Assembly (NCBI RefSeq): GCF_048771995.1 | Contig: NC_133050.1 | Location: 5,654,501 to 5,718,500, forward strand | Length of the DNA stretch: 64,000 nucleotides | Direction: 5' to 3' | Source of the DNA: Taeniopygia guttata | Lineage: Eukaryota > Chordata > Aves > Passeriformes > Estrildidae | The notes under the pieces: generated by a model | Told to the model about the DNA's origin: nothing | Seen by the model: only the letters and a program-made list of their open reading frames with translations | The model's database searches: none | Program-made: the position numbers and the translations under genes | Shown here: positions 32,996 to 44,206 of the stretch, one piece after another | How the letters are laid out: each line of letters starts with the position of its first letter | Numbering within the stretch: the first letter of the stretch is position 1

Positions 32996-34833
32996 CCCGT
33001 CCCGCGGCATTCCGGCAGCCGAGCTAAGAAACTTTGGGGACGGCCCAGCGCGTCCACCCCACTTTTCTCTGCTTTTCTCTGGGCCCACGGGTGACCCAGA
33101 GCCACTTTGGGTGAGGGATTCACTTCTTTCACCTTGTGCCGGCTCGAGAACCCGAATTTGGGGTGCGGAGGTCTCGCTGCAGTCCCCCACCATGCCCCGG
33201 GCAGGAGATGGCAGCGGCCTGGCCACTCAAGGGTCTCGTCCCCGCTCCACGCGTGGCCTCCCCGCCAGCCCACGGGGCTTTGTGCTCTGCTCCAGGGGAT
33301 GCCCCGTGGAGGGGGAGGCGGAGGCACCCCCAAATCCTCGCTCCGGGGTCGTGCCGAGCCGTGGGGTGGGGACACGACCACCCGTGTGAGTGGGGAGAGG
33401 AGGGCGCGGCTCCCCCCATCACTGAGCAGGATTTTGGGAGGGGTGGGATGTGCAGAGCCGGACCCCAAATTTGGCGTAAGCAAAGGCCAGTGAATAAAAG
33501 GAGCGTGGAAACAGAGCCGGAGCGAAGGTTCTGCACATCCCACCCGCGGCAGAGCCCCCGAGGGGCAGCGATTCCTCCCCACCGCCCCACGCCCCGCGCG
33601 GCATTCCCCAAATTTCTGCCCCACCACAGCAAGGTGGGAGCCGCTCCGTGAATACCCCTAAACCTGACAATTCCTGCCGTGGGGTGGCCTCCCCTCCATC
33701 AGGCCGCGTAGGGCACTCAAATTAAATGGATTTAGGGGTTTTTTTAGAAGTTATTGAAACCAAACGTGATGCCCCGACCCAAAGCCGCCTCTCGGTTGCA
33801 GCGGGCCCGGTGGAAAATCCCGCGTGGGGTTTTTTTGGGGGGGGGGATTTTTTTCCTCTGCCAATGATGCTTTAATCTTCATTTTAATTTTAATTTTTAT
33901 TTTAACTTATCTATTAGTTCTTATTGTCTTTTTTTTGTTGTTGTTGCTGTTGTTGATTTGTTTTGGTCTTAAAAAGCCTCATCCCTCCAATCTGTTCTTG
34001 ATTCTTTCCTCAGCGAGGGGAAGAAGCTGCGCGGGTAAAAATCAACCTGGGCTTATTTTGGGTTATTTTTCGGGTCGTACGTTGACTCCCGTCTGCAAAA
34101 AAAAATCACATGGTGCCCACCGGGTCAGGTCGTGCCCTGCTCGGCTCCGTTTTTAGCTCCCGGAAATTAAGTTTTTATATATGCACTGGTGTGCGTGGAA
34201 GTTTTAAGGCTGGAAATCCTGAAATCTGCCGTTCAAAGGGAGATCCCGCGATCGCGGCGCGGCTCCTTCTGCTTCCTTGCCGTTTGGATATTTTTTTTTT
34301 CCTCCCAGAAAGACAACGAAGCACGGAGCAGGTTTTTATTTGTCAAGACACTCAAAACACACTCGAGCATTTTCTGCAAATCCTTCGTGCCCTTCCCTAA
34401 ATCCTCCCAGATCGGGCTGGTTCTAACGCGACGTTAAATAAAATTAGAAATAAAAATGCACTGTCATCGGGATAATCCCAGGGTGAATCCAAATTTGAAA
34501 GCGAAATCCCTGTTTTTGCAGCCTTTTTCGGGATAAATCGTAAAATTCGTCGTGTTTCTTCTTTTATCAGTTTTCAAAAAAACCGTATAATTTCTGGAGG
34601 GGATTGAAATAGAAATTAAGAATTAAAAAAATGTAGATGAATTTAATAAAGAGGAGAATCAAAAGAGGGGCAGGCGCGCGGTTGCATCCCTAAAATCCCA
34701 TTTTTGTGGCGGTGGGGAATGGTTAAAGTCGGCCCGCCGGGACCCCACAGAGCTGCCCCACGGCCACGGGGGTGCGTGGGCAGCTCGGGGGGTGCTGCCG
34801 CTTTAACCGACCCCTCTCGGCCTTTTCTTGCAG
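32996..34833. other. Intergenic or intronic, nothing recognised
   Basis: GC-rich up to about 33,820 and then AT-rich to 34,640. No exon, RNA gene or mobile element that I can support. Confidence 0.55.
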
Positions 34834-34880
34834 GAGACCCCCGGCCCCGCTGTGCCCACGGAGGAGAAGCCGCGGCCCAG
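34834..34880 (+). ncRNA. Candidate 47-bp internal exon
   Basis: A strong acceptor (CCTTTTCTTGCAG) and a good donor (CCCAG|GTGGGT) bracket 47 bases. It sits between the TATA promoter at 32.0 kb and the mir-9-1 promoter, in the same orientation. RNA evidence is required. Confidence 0.3.
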
Positions 34881-35286
34881 GTGGGTGATGGGGACCCACG
34901 GAGGGAGAAATCACGGGCAGCGCCCCCCGCGGGGTGCGAGCGGCCCCGGGAGGGGTCGGGGCGGGTCCCCGCCCTAAAAGAAGTTGGAGGCTTTAATTTG
35001 GAAGGGGGTGAAGGTGAGAGGACCTTTGGGTGCCCTCCCTTCCCCCATGAGCACCCACAGAGTCTTCCAGAAATCTGCATTTTCCCCCCAGCCAAGGCTG
35101 GATGTGGACGAAGGGAAAGGGGAACGGTGCCACGCAGCGCCCCCCAAAACCCCTTTTGTGCAGGGGGGGCACACAGAGAACCGGGCAGGAGCCACGGGCA
35201 GGAAGAGCGGAGGAGCAGAGCCCCAGGGCTGTTTTGGGGCTATTTCCACGTCCCCCTTTCCCCGCTCCAGGCCTGATGGGGGCCAG

Positions 35287-35428
35287 ACCAGTGGGTTCCT
35301 ATTTTTCCAGTGGGTTCCTATTTTCCCAGTGGGTTCCTATTTTCCCAGTGGGTTCCCATTTTCCCAGTGGGTTCCCATTTTCTCAGTGGGTTCCTATTTT
35401 CCCAGTGGGTTCCCATTTTCCCAGTGGG
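35287..35428. repeat. 19-bp minisatellite
   Basis: About seven and a half copies of CCAGTGGGTTCCTATTTTC with small variants. Confidence 0.95.
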
Positions 35429-36023
35429 TGCAGCTGGGAGAGGGGGCCCTGGCAGGTTGGACTTGCTGCACTGGTGGTGGCAGCGGGAAAATCCAGCTCC
35501 AGAAAGAGACAAAAGCCATGAGTAACTTCCCAGCCCAAACTCACAGACCCAAAAGCTGCTGGCTTTTCACTAGGAAAAAAATAATTCCAAGGTAAAGAAA
35601 CATCTAAGAGAAAATGAAAAAAAAACAAAAAACCAACCCCAATCCTCTGTTCTTGTTCAAGGAAAAATCATGGTGGTTTTTATTTTTATTTTTTTAATGG
35701 GATCTGTATTATAGCAGGAAAATCAAAGGGTAATTAATGGTGGGGTTAAAACTAAGGAGGTAAAGCGGGATTTGATTCCATCGGGGATCTGCACAGCGCG
35801 GCCAGGCCCTGGCCCTGGCGCTGGGTGATGTTCCCTTCCCCGAGAAGGGGCAGCCGGGGAGGCTGAGCCGGGGGCACGGAGCTGGCAGGGTGGGCACGGC
35901 TGCTGGAGGAGACACTCGGTGATGCCCAGGGCTGGTGGCCATGAGCGGTGGCCGGTGGCCACGGGGGTGGTGGCGGTGGCCACGGCCATGAGGAGCCTGG
36001 TGAAGTCCAGGCCATGAGGGTGG

Positions 36024-36124
36024 CGATGATGATGAGGATGATGATGATGATGAGGGTGATGAGGATGATGATGAGGGTGATGAGGATGATGATGAGGGTG
36101 ATGTTGGCGATTGAGGGTGATGCT
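36024..36124. repeat. GATGAT-rich repeat
   Basis: GATGAGGATGATGATGAGGG-type units, a compound trinucleotide-derived repeat. Confidence 0.9.
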
Positions 36125-36235
36125 GGAGGTGCTGCTGGCGGTGGCACCGGGCGGGAGAGAGCGGAGCGGCGGAGGCGTTGGCGGCGATGGGGCAGGAGGG
36201 GTCCGGGCGGCGGCGGAGCCGGGGGGCGATGGCGG

Positions 36236-36836
36236 GGACGGGGGTGACAGACGGGGGTCCGGGGGGCGATGTCGAGGACGGGGGTGACAGACGGGGGTCC
36301 GGGCGGCGGCGGAGCTGGGAGGCGATGGCGAGGACGGGGGTCCGGGCGGGGGTCCGGGGGTCGATGGCGAGGACGGGGGTCCGGAGGGGGTCCGGGGATC
36401 GATGGCGAGGACGGGGGTTACAGACGGAGGTGCCGGGGGTCGATGGCGGGGACAGAGGTCCGGGCGGGGACCGGGGGGGTCGATGGCGAGGACGGGGGTC
36501 CGGGCGGGGGGTCCGGGCGGGGGTCCCGGGGGTCGATGGCGAGGACGGGGGTCCGGGTTCGATGGCGAGGACAGAGGTCCGGGCGGGGACCGGGGGTCGA
36601 TGGCGAGGACGGGGGTCCGGAGGGGGTCCGGGGGTCGATGGCGAGGACGGGGGTTACAGACGGGGGTCCGGGGGGTCGATGGCGAGGACGGGGGTCGATG
36701 GCGAGGACGGGGGTCGATGGCGAGGACGGGGGTCCGTGCGGGGGTCCGGGCGGGGTCTGGGGGTCGATGGCGAGGACGGGGGTCGATGGCCAGGACGGGG
36801 GTCCGGGCGGGGGTCCGGGCGGGGGTCCGGGCGGCG
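36236..36836. repeat. G-rich VNTR next to the mir-9-1 promoter
   Basis: Variable units assembled from GTCGATGGCGAGGACGGGG and GTCCGGGCGGGG blocks, with the plus strand strongly G-rich and many GGGG runs. It ends 80 bp upstream of the CRE at 36,916. Long ORFs (GEDGG, RPRHRPP types, up to 537 codons) are array artefacts. Confidence 0.95.
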
Positions 36837-36915
36837 GCGGCGCGCGTGTGCGCGCGGCCCCTCCCCAGCCCATTGATGAAGGGCGAGCGCTGCAGAGGGG
36901 TGGGAACGGGCCGGG

Positions 36916-36943
36916 TGACGTCAGGCGGGCGCGGGCCAATCAG
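36916..36943 (+). promoter_or_regulatory. MIR9-1HG: mir-9-1 host core promoter: CRE and CCAAT box
   Basis: A full palindromic CRE, TGACGTCA (36,916-36,923), and a CCAAT box in CCAATCAG (36,936-36,943) lie 12 bp apart in a CpG island about 1.4 kb upstream of the hairpin. No TATA box follows, so starts are probably dispersed around 36,960-37,000. CREB/ATF and NF-Y are the expected binders. CREB control of miR-9-1 has been described in mammals, as I recall. Confidence 0.7.
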
Positions 36944-36959
36944 CGCTGGCGGCGAGGGC

Positions 36960-37041
36960 CGGAGTGTGAAAGCATGAATGAAAAGTGCCGCGCGCCGCTC
37001 CCCCCGGCGCAGAGGCTGCGGGCAGCGGCTGCGGGCAGCAG
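36960..37041 (+). ncRNA. MIR9-1HG: Predicted first exon of the miR-9-1 host transcript
   Basis: The sequence downstream of the CRE/CCAAT element ends with a good donor, GCAGCAG|GTACGAG (exon end 37,041). It contains ATG triplets but no extended reading frame worth calling. The human equivalent is the MIR9-1 host gene (formerly C1orf61). The start is estimated. Confidence 0.45.
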
Positions 37042-38363
37042 GTACGAGCCGAGCCGGGCTGAACCGAGCCGGGCCGGGCCGAACCGAGCCAAACCGGGCC
37101 GCCACGAGCCCCCCGGCCCCGGCCCCCCGCGCTGCCGCCGCTCCGCTCCGCGGGAGAGGCGCGGGCGGCGGCGGAGGATCCGCGGTGTCTCGGCGGAACG
37201 AGGGCTCCGCGCTCCCCGCAGCGCCAAGGGTGAAAGAGGGATGCAGGTGAAGGAGGGATGGAGCGGAGCAGCTCACTCGGCGGCGGGAGGAACGCGCGGG
37301 TGGGTGGAGGAGAGCGGGAGGGATGCGGGGTGCCACGGGGAAGGAGAGGGATGCGGGTTCTTTCCCGGAGGAATGGAGGGATGCGGGCTGCCCTGGAGCG
37401 GAGGAACGGCGGGGGATGTACGTTCCTCCCCAGAGGAAGGAAAGGGTGGAGGGACGCAGGTCGCTCTGGAGAAGAATGAGGGTTCCCCCCCACCCCCGGA
37501 GAAAGGAAGGATGGAGGGAAGCAGAGCCCCCGAAGCAAGGAGGGAGGGATGCGTGTTCCCCGCGAAAGAAGAAAGGACGGAGGGATACGGGGAGAGGAAA
37601 GCGAGGGATGCGGTTCCCTCTCGGGGGAAAGCTGCGCTCTCCCGCTGAACGAACGGAGGGATACGGGTCCGCTCCCTGCCCGAGATGCGCGGTCCTTGCT
37701 CAGGGCCGGGGTCCTGAGCCGCGAGCAGGAGTCGCTCCCTTCCTTCTTTCCTCCCTTCCCTCCCTTTCATCATTTCCTCCGTGTTTTCTGTGTTTATTCC
37801 TCGCTATTCCCCCAGATCTTGGCTGAATCCAAAGCATCACAAGTTACTATTTATATTAACCGGCAGGTTTTTCTCGCAGTCATTTTGTTTAGAGAGCGTT
37901 AAACGCATTTGTGGGTGGGGAAATGTCCTTTTGGTCTTTTATGCATATTTTAAGTTGTGGGTGCAAATTATATTTGCTTTGATTATTACCAGTTTGAATG
38001 CATTAATTTGATAGTTATTAAAAATAATGTGGGCTTAATTCTCGGCACCTGCAGAATATCATTTGGTTTGCAAATGAAACAAATTGAAACTCGGCAGAAA
38101 ATAGGCAGCCTTGCGTGGTTATCCTGTAATTCTGCTCCAAATTGTGTTTCCTGGGGGCCTGATCCTGCCTGTCCCAGCGGTGCTCAGGACTCTGTGCCCT
38201 GTTGGGCTGCAGGAACAGGGCCGGGGCTGGAGCAATGTGGAGATATTCTGGATCTGGCTGCTAATATTTGCATCTCTTTTTATTCGTTTTCCTCCCTCGT
38301 TCCTTCCTTAAAAGCCCCTGGAGAAGAGGAGGTTGGCTTTTTCCTGCTGATGCTGTAGACTCC
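37042..38363 (+). other. Sequence between host exon 1 and mir-9-1
   Basis: The first part (to about 37,780) is CpG-rich with loose GGAGGGATGCGGG repeats at 37,240-37,680. From 37,800 to 38,345 it changes to AT-rich, complex, apparently single-copy sequence that looks conserved-type, including CTATTTATAT, one base short of a MEF2 site (near 37,847). Confidence 0.6.
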
Positions 38364-38452
38364 AGGGGTTGGTTGTTATCTTTGGTTATCTAGCTGTATG
38401 AGTGGTGTCGATTCTTCATAAAGCTAGATAACCGAAAGTAAAAATAACCCCA
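38364..38452 (+). ncRNA. MIR9-1: microRNA precursor mir-9-1
   Basis: An 89-nt hairpin nearly identical to human mir-9-1 as I remember it. The 5p arm (miR-9-5p) is at 38,379-38,401 and begins TCTTTGGTTATC. The 3p arm (miR-9-3p) is at 38,418-38,439 and begins ATAAAGCTAGAT. The two arms pair along their length, and the stem base GGGGTTGGTTG pairs with AATAACCCC. The loop differs from human by three bases (GTGTCGATTC against GTGTGGAGTC). miR-9 is a neural microRNA that restrains progenitor factors such as REST, TLX and HES1 and shapes neuron production. Position just downstream of MEF2D on the same strand matches human 1q22 and identifies this as locus 1 rather than mir-9-2 or mir-9-3. Transcription starts probably at the CRE/CCAAT CpG island 1.4 kb upstream. 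Confidence 0.98.
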
Positions 38453-38699
38453 TTACACGCCTGAGGAGGATGTGGAGAAGAAAGGAAATTCATCAAAAGG
38501 AAGAGGAGGAAAAGAAAAATATTAAAAAAAAAAAAAAAGAAACACAAAAAAAAAAAAGAAGAGAAAGGAAATGAGAGGCGGAAAAAATGAGGGAAAAGAC
38601 AACTTTCAGAACTGGAATTAAAACCCGAGGTAGGAATTTTTTTTTTTTTTTTTTTTTTTAAAGAACCTATTTGCCTCCTGTGATTTTAAGAGTTTTCTG
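38453..38699 (+). other. A-rich sequence 3' of mir-9-1
   Basis: A/G-rich low complexity, with an A tract at 38,523-38,557 and a T tract at 38,637-38,660. Confidence 0.7.
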
Positions 38700-39000
38700 A
38701 TTCTGGGCATGTGAAGAAACCATCTGTGTTGGGAAAGACAAAGATGTTGCCGCTCTCTCCTCGGCCGTTAACTGTAATTGAATTAACAAAGTAAAACTTC
38801 CAATCAGATTATGAATTAGTTAAGTCCAGGACCCAGACTACAGATCAAGGATGAACTTTCATTGCATAACCAGTCGTAGAGCATCAGAGAATCCATAAAT
38901 CAATACAGATTACTGTGTTGGATTATCTGTTTAATAAAGCAGCAACAGAGCAATGTTTATTAATGGTTGTTTTGCAAATACGAGTGCTGGATTCTTTTTC
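38700..39000 (+). promoter_or_regulatory. Candidate conserved element or host-RNA exon end
   Basis: Complex AT-rich sequence immediately downstream of mir-9-1 includes CCAATCAGATTATGAATTAG and TTTAATAAAGC, which has an AATAAA at about 38,933. It could be conserved primary-transcript sequence with a poly(A) site. Confidence 0.35.
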
Positions 39001-40261
39001 CTTTTTTCTACCTTCCCTCCACCCTCCTCCCTGTCTTTTATACAGATACATAAATTTTCCTCCCTGACAGCTATAAGTTGATATCAGTATTAGAAAGAAG
39101 GATATGGTGATTTGTAAAATGGTTTCTTGCAGTTTTCTTTGTTTTTCTTCCCTTGTGTCTCTATCCAAATGCTTTCTTTCTTCTTTTAACCCTTTGTTTA
39201 CGAATGTTGCTTTGAATGGACTCAAGATTCTCATTTGGGGATTTACGAGGGAGATTTTATATATATATATATGTAAAACTTGTGTGTGGAACCGCATGAG
39301 ACTAATTGGGGAACTTGATTTTGCTTAATTTATCTTCTCTGCAAATTGATGTTGGTTCTTATCCCTCTTTAATGGATTATGCGTCAACCTCTTCCTTATG
39401 GAAACTGGGATTTTTTAATCTGCTCTGCCATAGATGGGGATTTTGAGTCAAAGAGGTGAACTGGGTGCTTCCCACTTGCTTTTAATAGTCAGACTGTGTG
39501 CCTGAGATGCCACCTACAAAACACAGCAACCTATTTGAAAAAGTGTCTTGATCTTGCTTAGAAGAACACAATGATCTCATGGTGGATTAAGATAAAATAA
39601 TATCAGAACGGTGATTCCAAGGAGGAAAAAAAAAAAAAAAAACAAACCAAAAAAGATTTTATAATAATAAAGAGCTAATGTAGGTGATGGCACCTGAACT
39701 AATTTTGGAAAGGAGCAATTATAGCTTTGTGACTTTATGAAAACCCTCTTGTGAGAGATGTAGAAATGAGCTGACTTTTGACCTGTGCTGGACCCGCTCG
39801 TTTCGCTCATGCGCTCCTCAGGATCCTTAAAAACCCCAAAGGGCAGAAGGAGCTGTCCTGGCACTTCCTTCAGGGAAGGGCTGGAGTGCTGGGTGTGACA
39901 TGAAGGATTTATTATTATGAATAAACGAGGTATTATTCCCCCTCACCACAGCCCTGTAATTGGGAATAATTTAGCACTGGGAGTTCTGGAATGATCTGCT
40001 CAGGGAAAGCTTAGGGAGAACCTTCTTTCCTTTTCCCTTCGAGGTGCTGCCATTGTCCCTGGCGCTGTTCCACAGCCCGTGTGGACGCTGGCAGGGATGT
40101 AGGGAAGTTTTTACAGGCTCTTCTTTGATTCCCTGCTCTCTGTTGCCATCCCGGGGGGAGCGAAGTGTTGTTCTCCTGGCCAGGAGGTTTGTCCCCAGTC
40201 AGAGGGGGACATTGCAGAGGACAGGGCAGCGGGAAACAGCTCCAGGAGCTTTGCTCCATGG
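39001..40261. other. Intergenic or intronic, nothing recognised
   Basis: AT-moderate with short A/T tracts; no gene or mobile element that I can support. Confidence 0.6.
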
Positions 40262-40712
40262 CCAGGGAGAGCACCCTCCAAGGAGGGGGAGACACCCTCC
40301 AAGGAGGGGGAGACACCCTCCAAGGAAGGGGAGACACCCTCCAAGGATGGGGAGACACCCTCCAAGGATGGTGAGACACCCTCCAAGGAAGGGGAGACAC
40401 CCTCCAAGGAGGGGGAGACACCCTCCAAGGAGGGGGAGACACCCTCCAAGGAAGGGGAGACACCCTCCAAGGATGGGGAGACACCCTCCAAGGATGGTGA
40501 GACACCCTCCAAGGAAGGGGAGACACCCTCCAAGGAAGGGGAGACACCCTCCAAGGAAGGGGAGACACCCTCCAAGGATGGGGAGACACCCTCCAAGGAT
40601 GGTGAGACACCCTCCAAGGAGGGGGAGACACCCTCCAAGGAAGGGGAGACACCCTCCAAGGAAGGGGAGACACCCTCCAAGGAGGGGGAGACACCCTCCA
40701 AGGAAGGGGAGG
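40262..40712. repeat. 21-bp minisatellite
   Basis: About 21 copies of GAGACACCCTCCAAGGAAGG and variants (AAGGAGGGG, AAGGATGGG, AAGGATGGT) in a partly ordered pattern. No unit contains a stop in most frames, so ORFs of about 220-234 codons appear on both strands and should be ignored. Confidence 0.97.
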
Positions 40713-41689
40713 CATCTTCCATGGATGCGCAGCTCAGGGTGAAGTTGGACACCCTTGGCTTTGGTGACAAAGCGGTGACAAAGCTCTCGGCACGGAGCTC
40801 TCCTCATTCCTCCTTCCCAGGAGAACTCCTGGTTGCCACTCCAGCCAGGCTGCTGGTCCAGGATGTGTCTGTGGGCCGATGTGGACACCGAGCGGTGGCC
40901 CAAAGCCCGGGTGTGAAGGGGCGTGGTGGCTCCAAGGGGGACGAGGGATTTTTATTCTGGGTGAGCACGGGGAAGCTGCCATGTGCCATCCACCATTGGC
41001 CCGTGGCTCCCTCAAGGAGGAGAAAGTGCCTTTTCTCCAATCAGGGCCTCTGTGAGCATCTTTTGGTGTCCCTGGGTGACCAATCCTGGGCTCTGCAGCG
41101 CTGCCATAGGCTGCTTTGGATGGTGTCACTTCTTGGCTGTAACAAAGGCATGAGCAGGAGTGGGGGGATGTAAACTGGGACAAGGATGAAACTCCTCCAA
41201 GAATTGAGCAAACCGTGTGTGGAGGGCCTGGAGCCAGGGGCAGGAGGTGCCTGTGCTGCTTGGTGATGGAGAGGGTGGGTTTAAGGCCCACCAGGCCCAA
41301 ACTGGCTCTCTGGAGCTTTTGCACCTCCAGGGACACCTTTTTGTCCGTTCAGGGACATGGTGACACTGTGGGGCTAAAGCACCTCCACGTTCCTCACCCG
41401 TCCCTTTGTGCTCCCAGCCTGGGAGGGAAATGGGAACCAGTTCCAGCCCCCTCCTTGTCCCTCAGCCCTTGGATGGGTCCCTGGGGGTTTGTGGTGCCAC
41501 AAGCTTTGCTGCGGTCTCTGGGTGCTTTCGGAGCGTGCCACTCTTTGGTCGGGTAGAATTTCTTTTTGATTTGAGTTTTTGTTGTGGGGGATAACCATGT
41601 CCATGGTGGGAGTATCTGTGTGACTGTGAGCTGGGCTCTTTCCAAGGGCTTTGGAATAATCTTACAAATAGCTGATTTTTAATTTTTTC
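40713..41689. other. Intergenic or intronic, nothing recognised
   Basis: GC-moderate single-copy sequence; no feature that I can support. Confidence 0.55.
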
Positions 41690-42330
41690 CCCCTCCTTTT
41701 CTCCCTGATTTACTCCTGGAGTGCACTAGCAGTAAACCCTGTGTGTTTGCATGACATTGATCCAAATTGCAGTTTACATGTGGCCGTTTAAGCTTGCTTG
41801 GACACTATGATTTGACTGGTTAACACTCAGCACTGTCTACTCTGCTCTCCCTTCTGGCCACATAACTGCTGCAGACATTAATAGGAGATACACTCGCTCA
41901 GAGCGAGCTATCAGCTCTCCACATCGTTCTCTTGCTTAGCAGCAGTTTAGAATCAGGGGGAAAAACTGAGAAAATACAATACTAATTTTTCCGTGATTCA
42001 GTGAGTTGTTGAGGGGAACGAGCCTATACAAATATAATTGTTGAAAATTATTAATTTGTCTCAGTGGATTCCCCTTTAGCTTCTGTCTTTAATGCTTATG
42101 TTGGCAGTGCAGAAATGCAGCAGAGCAGTTTGTTGCTGAGGCCAAAGCCCTTTTGCACCGTTCTCATCGTGCGGGCGATGCGGGTCGGGGGATTGGCAAA
42201 AGGGCAGAAATACTTGTGCTGGTTGGTACTGCCAGTGGATATGAACTTTTACTTTGTGATGGATAAAATATGTATATTTTTTACATTTCGTAGTTGAAAA
42301 TTTTCAGCCCGGAATAATGAAAAGTAGCTA
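41690..42330. promoter_or_regulatory. Candidate conserved noncoding element
   Basis: A complex, AT-rich, non-repetitive block includes TGTTTGCATGACATTGATCC and AGACATTAATAGGAGATACA. It has the texture of a vertebrate conserved enhancer. No conservation test was possible. Confidence 0.3.
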
Positions 42331-43759
42331 AAAAATGTTTTTTTTTTTTTAAATAATGATTTTATAGTGTTCAAGGAAAACAGACATTTCCCCATGGAGG
42401 GAATTTTTTGCTAGCTTTTTACAGTTTTAAACTGGAAACAAAAGGAGGCCCTGATGGCTCCAGCCCTTTGAGGTCCCCTTAGTAGATGAAGTGTCCCTTG
42501 TCCTCCCAGCCCAATCCCAGGCACCGTGGCTTGGGCAGGTGTGGAATAGCACTGCAGTGCTGCCACAAAGAAATCTCTCCAAGAACACAGAAATGTGCAT
42601 GGATCTATTTCGTTTTGAAATGCACCGATGTCATTCCTCCCCACAAGCAGTGGATTTGGAGGGAGAGGGGATGTTTTTAGAGATGCTCTCACAGCAGGGC
42701 TGGCAGCCAGCGGTGGCTTGTTCCCAGCACCAATCCTCAAAGCTCTGCTCTTTTTGGGGTGCTGCGTGGGTCCAGCTGGTCCAGTGGGTTTTTTGGGCAT
42801 CTCTGTGCCAAGGAAAGCGTGCCATGGGCACCTCCAGGGTCAGAAATGCTGCTCGGAGCCTCCAGCTGCCGGGCCGGGGCTGAGAGGGGAGCACATCTTT
42901 GTGCTGAGAACAGAGTCTTTCCTCTTCAAACAATCAGGGCTTCAAACCCCTGAGCGTTTTCAAGGGAGCGATTTTTATGTCGGGATTATGATAAAGCGGC
43001 TGAGTGGGCGCGCTAAGCCGCCATAGGAATCAGATCAGGCCCTGCTTTAATTTCAGCAAGTGGCGGTGTGTGGGAACGGAGGATGGGGCGATGCTCGGAA
43101 TTCACCGGGGGGGTTCTGACCGCCGGCTCGGGGCACAGCCTGCGGGATGCTGGGCAGGATCCGTCCTTGTCCCCAGCGTGGCTTTGATGCACGGCACTTG
43201 GCAATGTGCTCTGCAGCGCCCTGGGATGATTTTGGGGTGCCGCTGCCCGTCTCTGTATGGCAGGAAAGAGGATTTCTGCAAAGGCGGTGATGGATGCTCA
43301 GCAAACAGGGGTGGCTCTCCCGCACCCTGCCCGGGGGAAAGCGGTGACGGTGCCCCGAGGGGAGCCCGGCACGGAGGAAAATGATGAGCTCGGTGCTCCC
43401 GGGGCCGGCGGGCAGCTCGCTGAGGCAGCCGGGCTGATGGGATGTGAAAGCGGAGCGGCGGCTCGCAGCTCCGCTCTCCATCTCCGGTCCAGACTTGTGC
43501 TGCCAACACCTCGGGGGGGCTTAAATCTAATCCTGGGGCCGCATTCCGGATCGCCCCGAGGGATTTGCAGGGACAAATATCGAAAGAGACGTGTGCGTGT
43601 GAGTCCCGACACCTCTCCTGGTCGAGCCCAGGGCAAGGCTGTGATGCCCTGGCTGGTTTTGCAGGAAAAAAGATGGGAAAGTTTGTTTTAGGGGCCCCGT
43701 GGCAGCTGCAGAGAGCGATGCCTGTGGTAGATAGGGACAGGCGAACAGAAGATCTCGGG
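42331..43759. other. Intergenic or intronic, nothing recognised
   Basis: Moderately GC-rich; overlapping chance ORFs only. Confidence 0.55.
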
Positions 43760-44206
43760 ATGTGATGGAAAGAAAGACTCTTTTCCCTTCTCCCTGCTTC
43801 ACGTTATTTATTAATTCTAGAGCATGTAACTACACCTAACCCAGTAGTTTTCCACTCCCGACTAACCTAGAGACCCCACAACCCCCCTCTGACGTAGCAA
43901 AGTCCCCCAAGACTATTTAAACCCATGAGATAAGATAATAAAGGCTTTTTGACCGTCCACCACAGATGCCCCAATGCTGGGATTATGGTTTGGGGTGATG
44001 AGGAGCTCTTGGAGCGACACTGCCGAATGTGGTTCTGAGTGGATCACAGCCCCTCGCTCGCTGTAAACTCTGGGATTTATCCTGTACAGCTGAGAGCAGC
44101 CTCGGAGCTGCCATCTGTAACTGTACGGTAAAACTGTGTAATCCTCACCCAGCACCGACCGGCCGTGGCTGAGCTTCGACTTTGACAGCCCAGGCTAGGT
44201 GTAAAA
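43760..44206 (+). mobile_element. LTR-like sequence
   Basis: Starts TGTGATGGAAAG, with a TATTTAAA box at 43,914-43,921 and AATAAA at 43,937-43,942 followed by a U5-like stretch, an arrangement like a compact retroviral LTR. I could not find a matching target-site duplication or fix the right end, and it is unrelated to the other two LTRs by eye. Confidence 0.4.

Noticed and set aside
32414..33627. Lys/Glu/Gly-rich and Phe/Pro-rich ORFs up to 377 codons
   Set aside because: Direct translation of the CCCTTTT array in different frames.
35723..37648. ORFs of 537 (minus) and 459 (plus) codons over the mir-9-1 promoter
   Set aside because: They are produced by the G-rich VNTR and stop-poor CpG island, overlap each other on opposite strands, and show no conserved domain.
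40011..40903. WRVSPLP, SPSLEGV and GCLPFLGG repeat ORFs
   Set aside because: Six-frame openness of the 21-bp minisatellite; no coding evidence.
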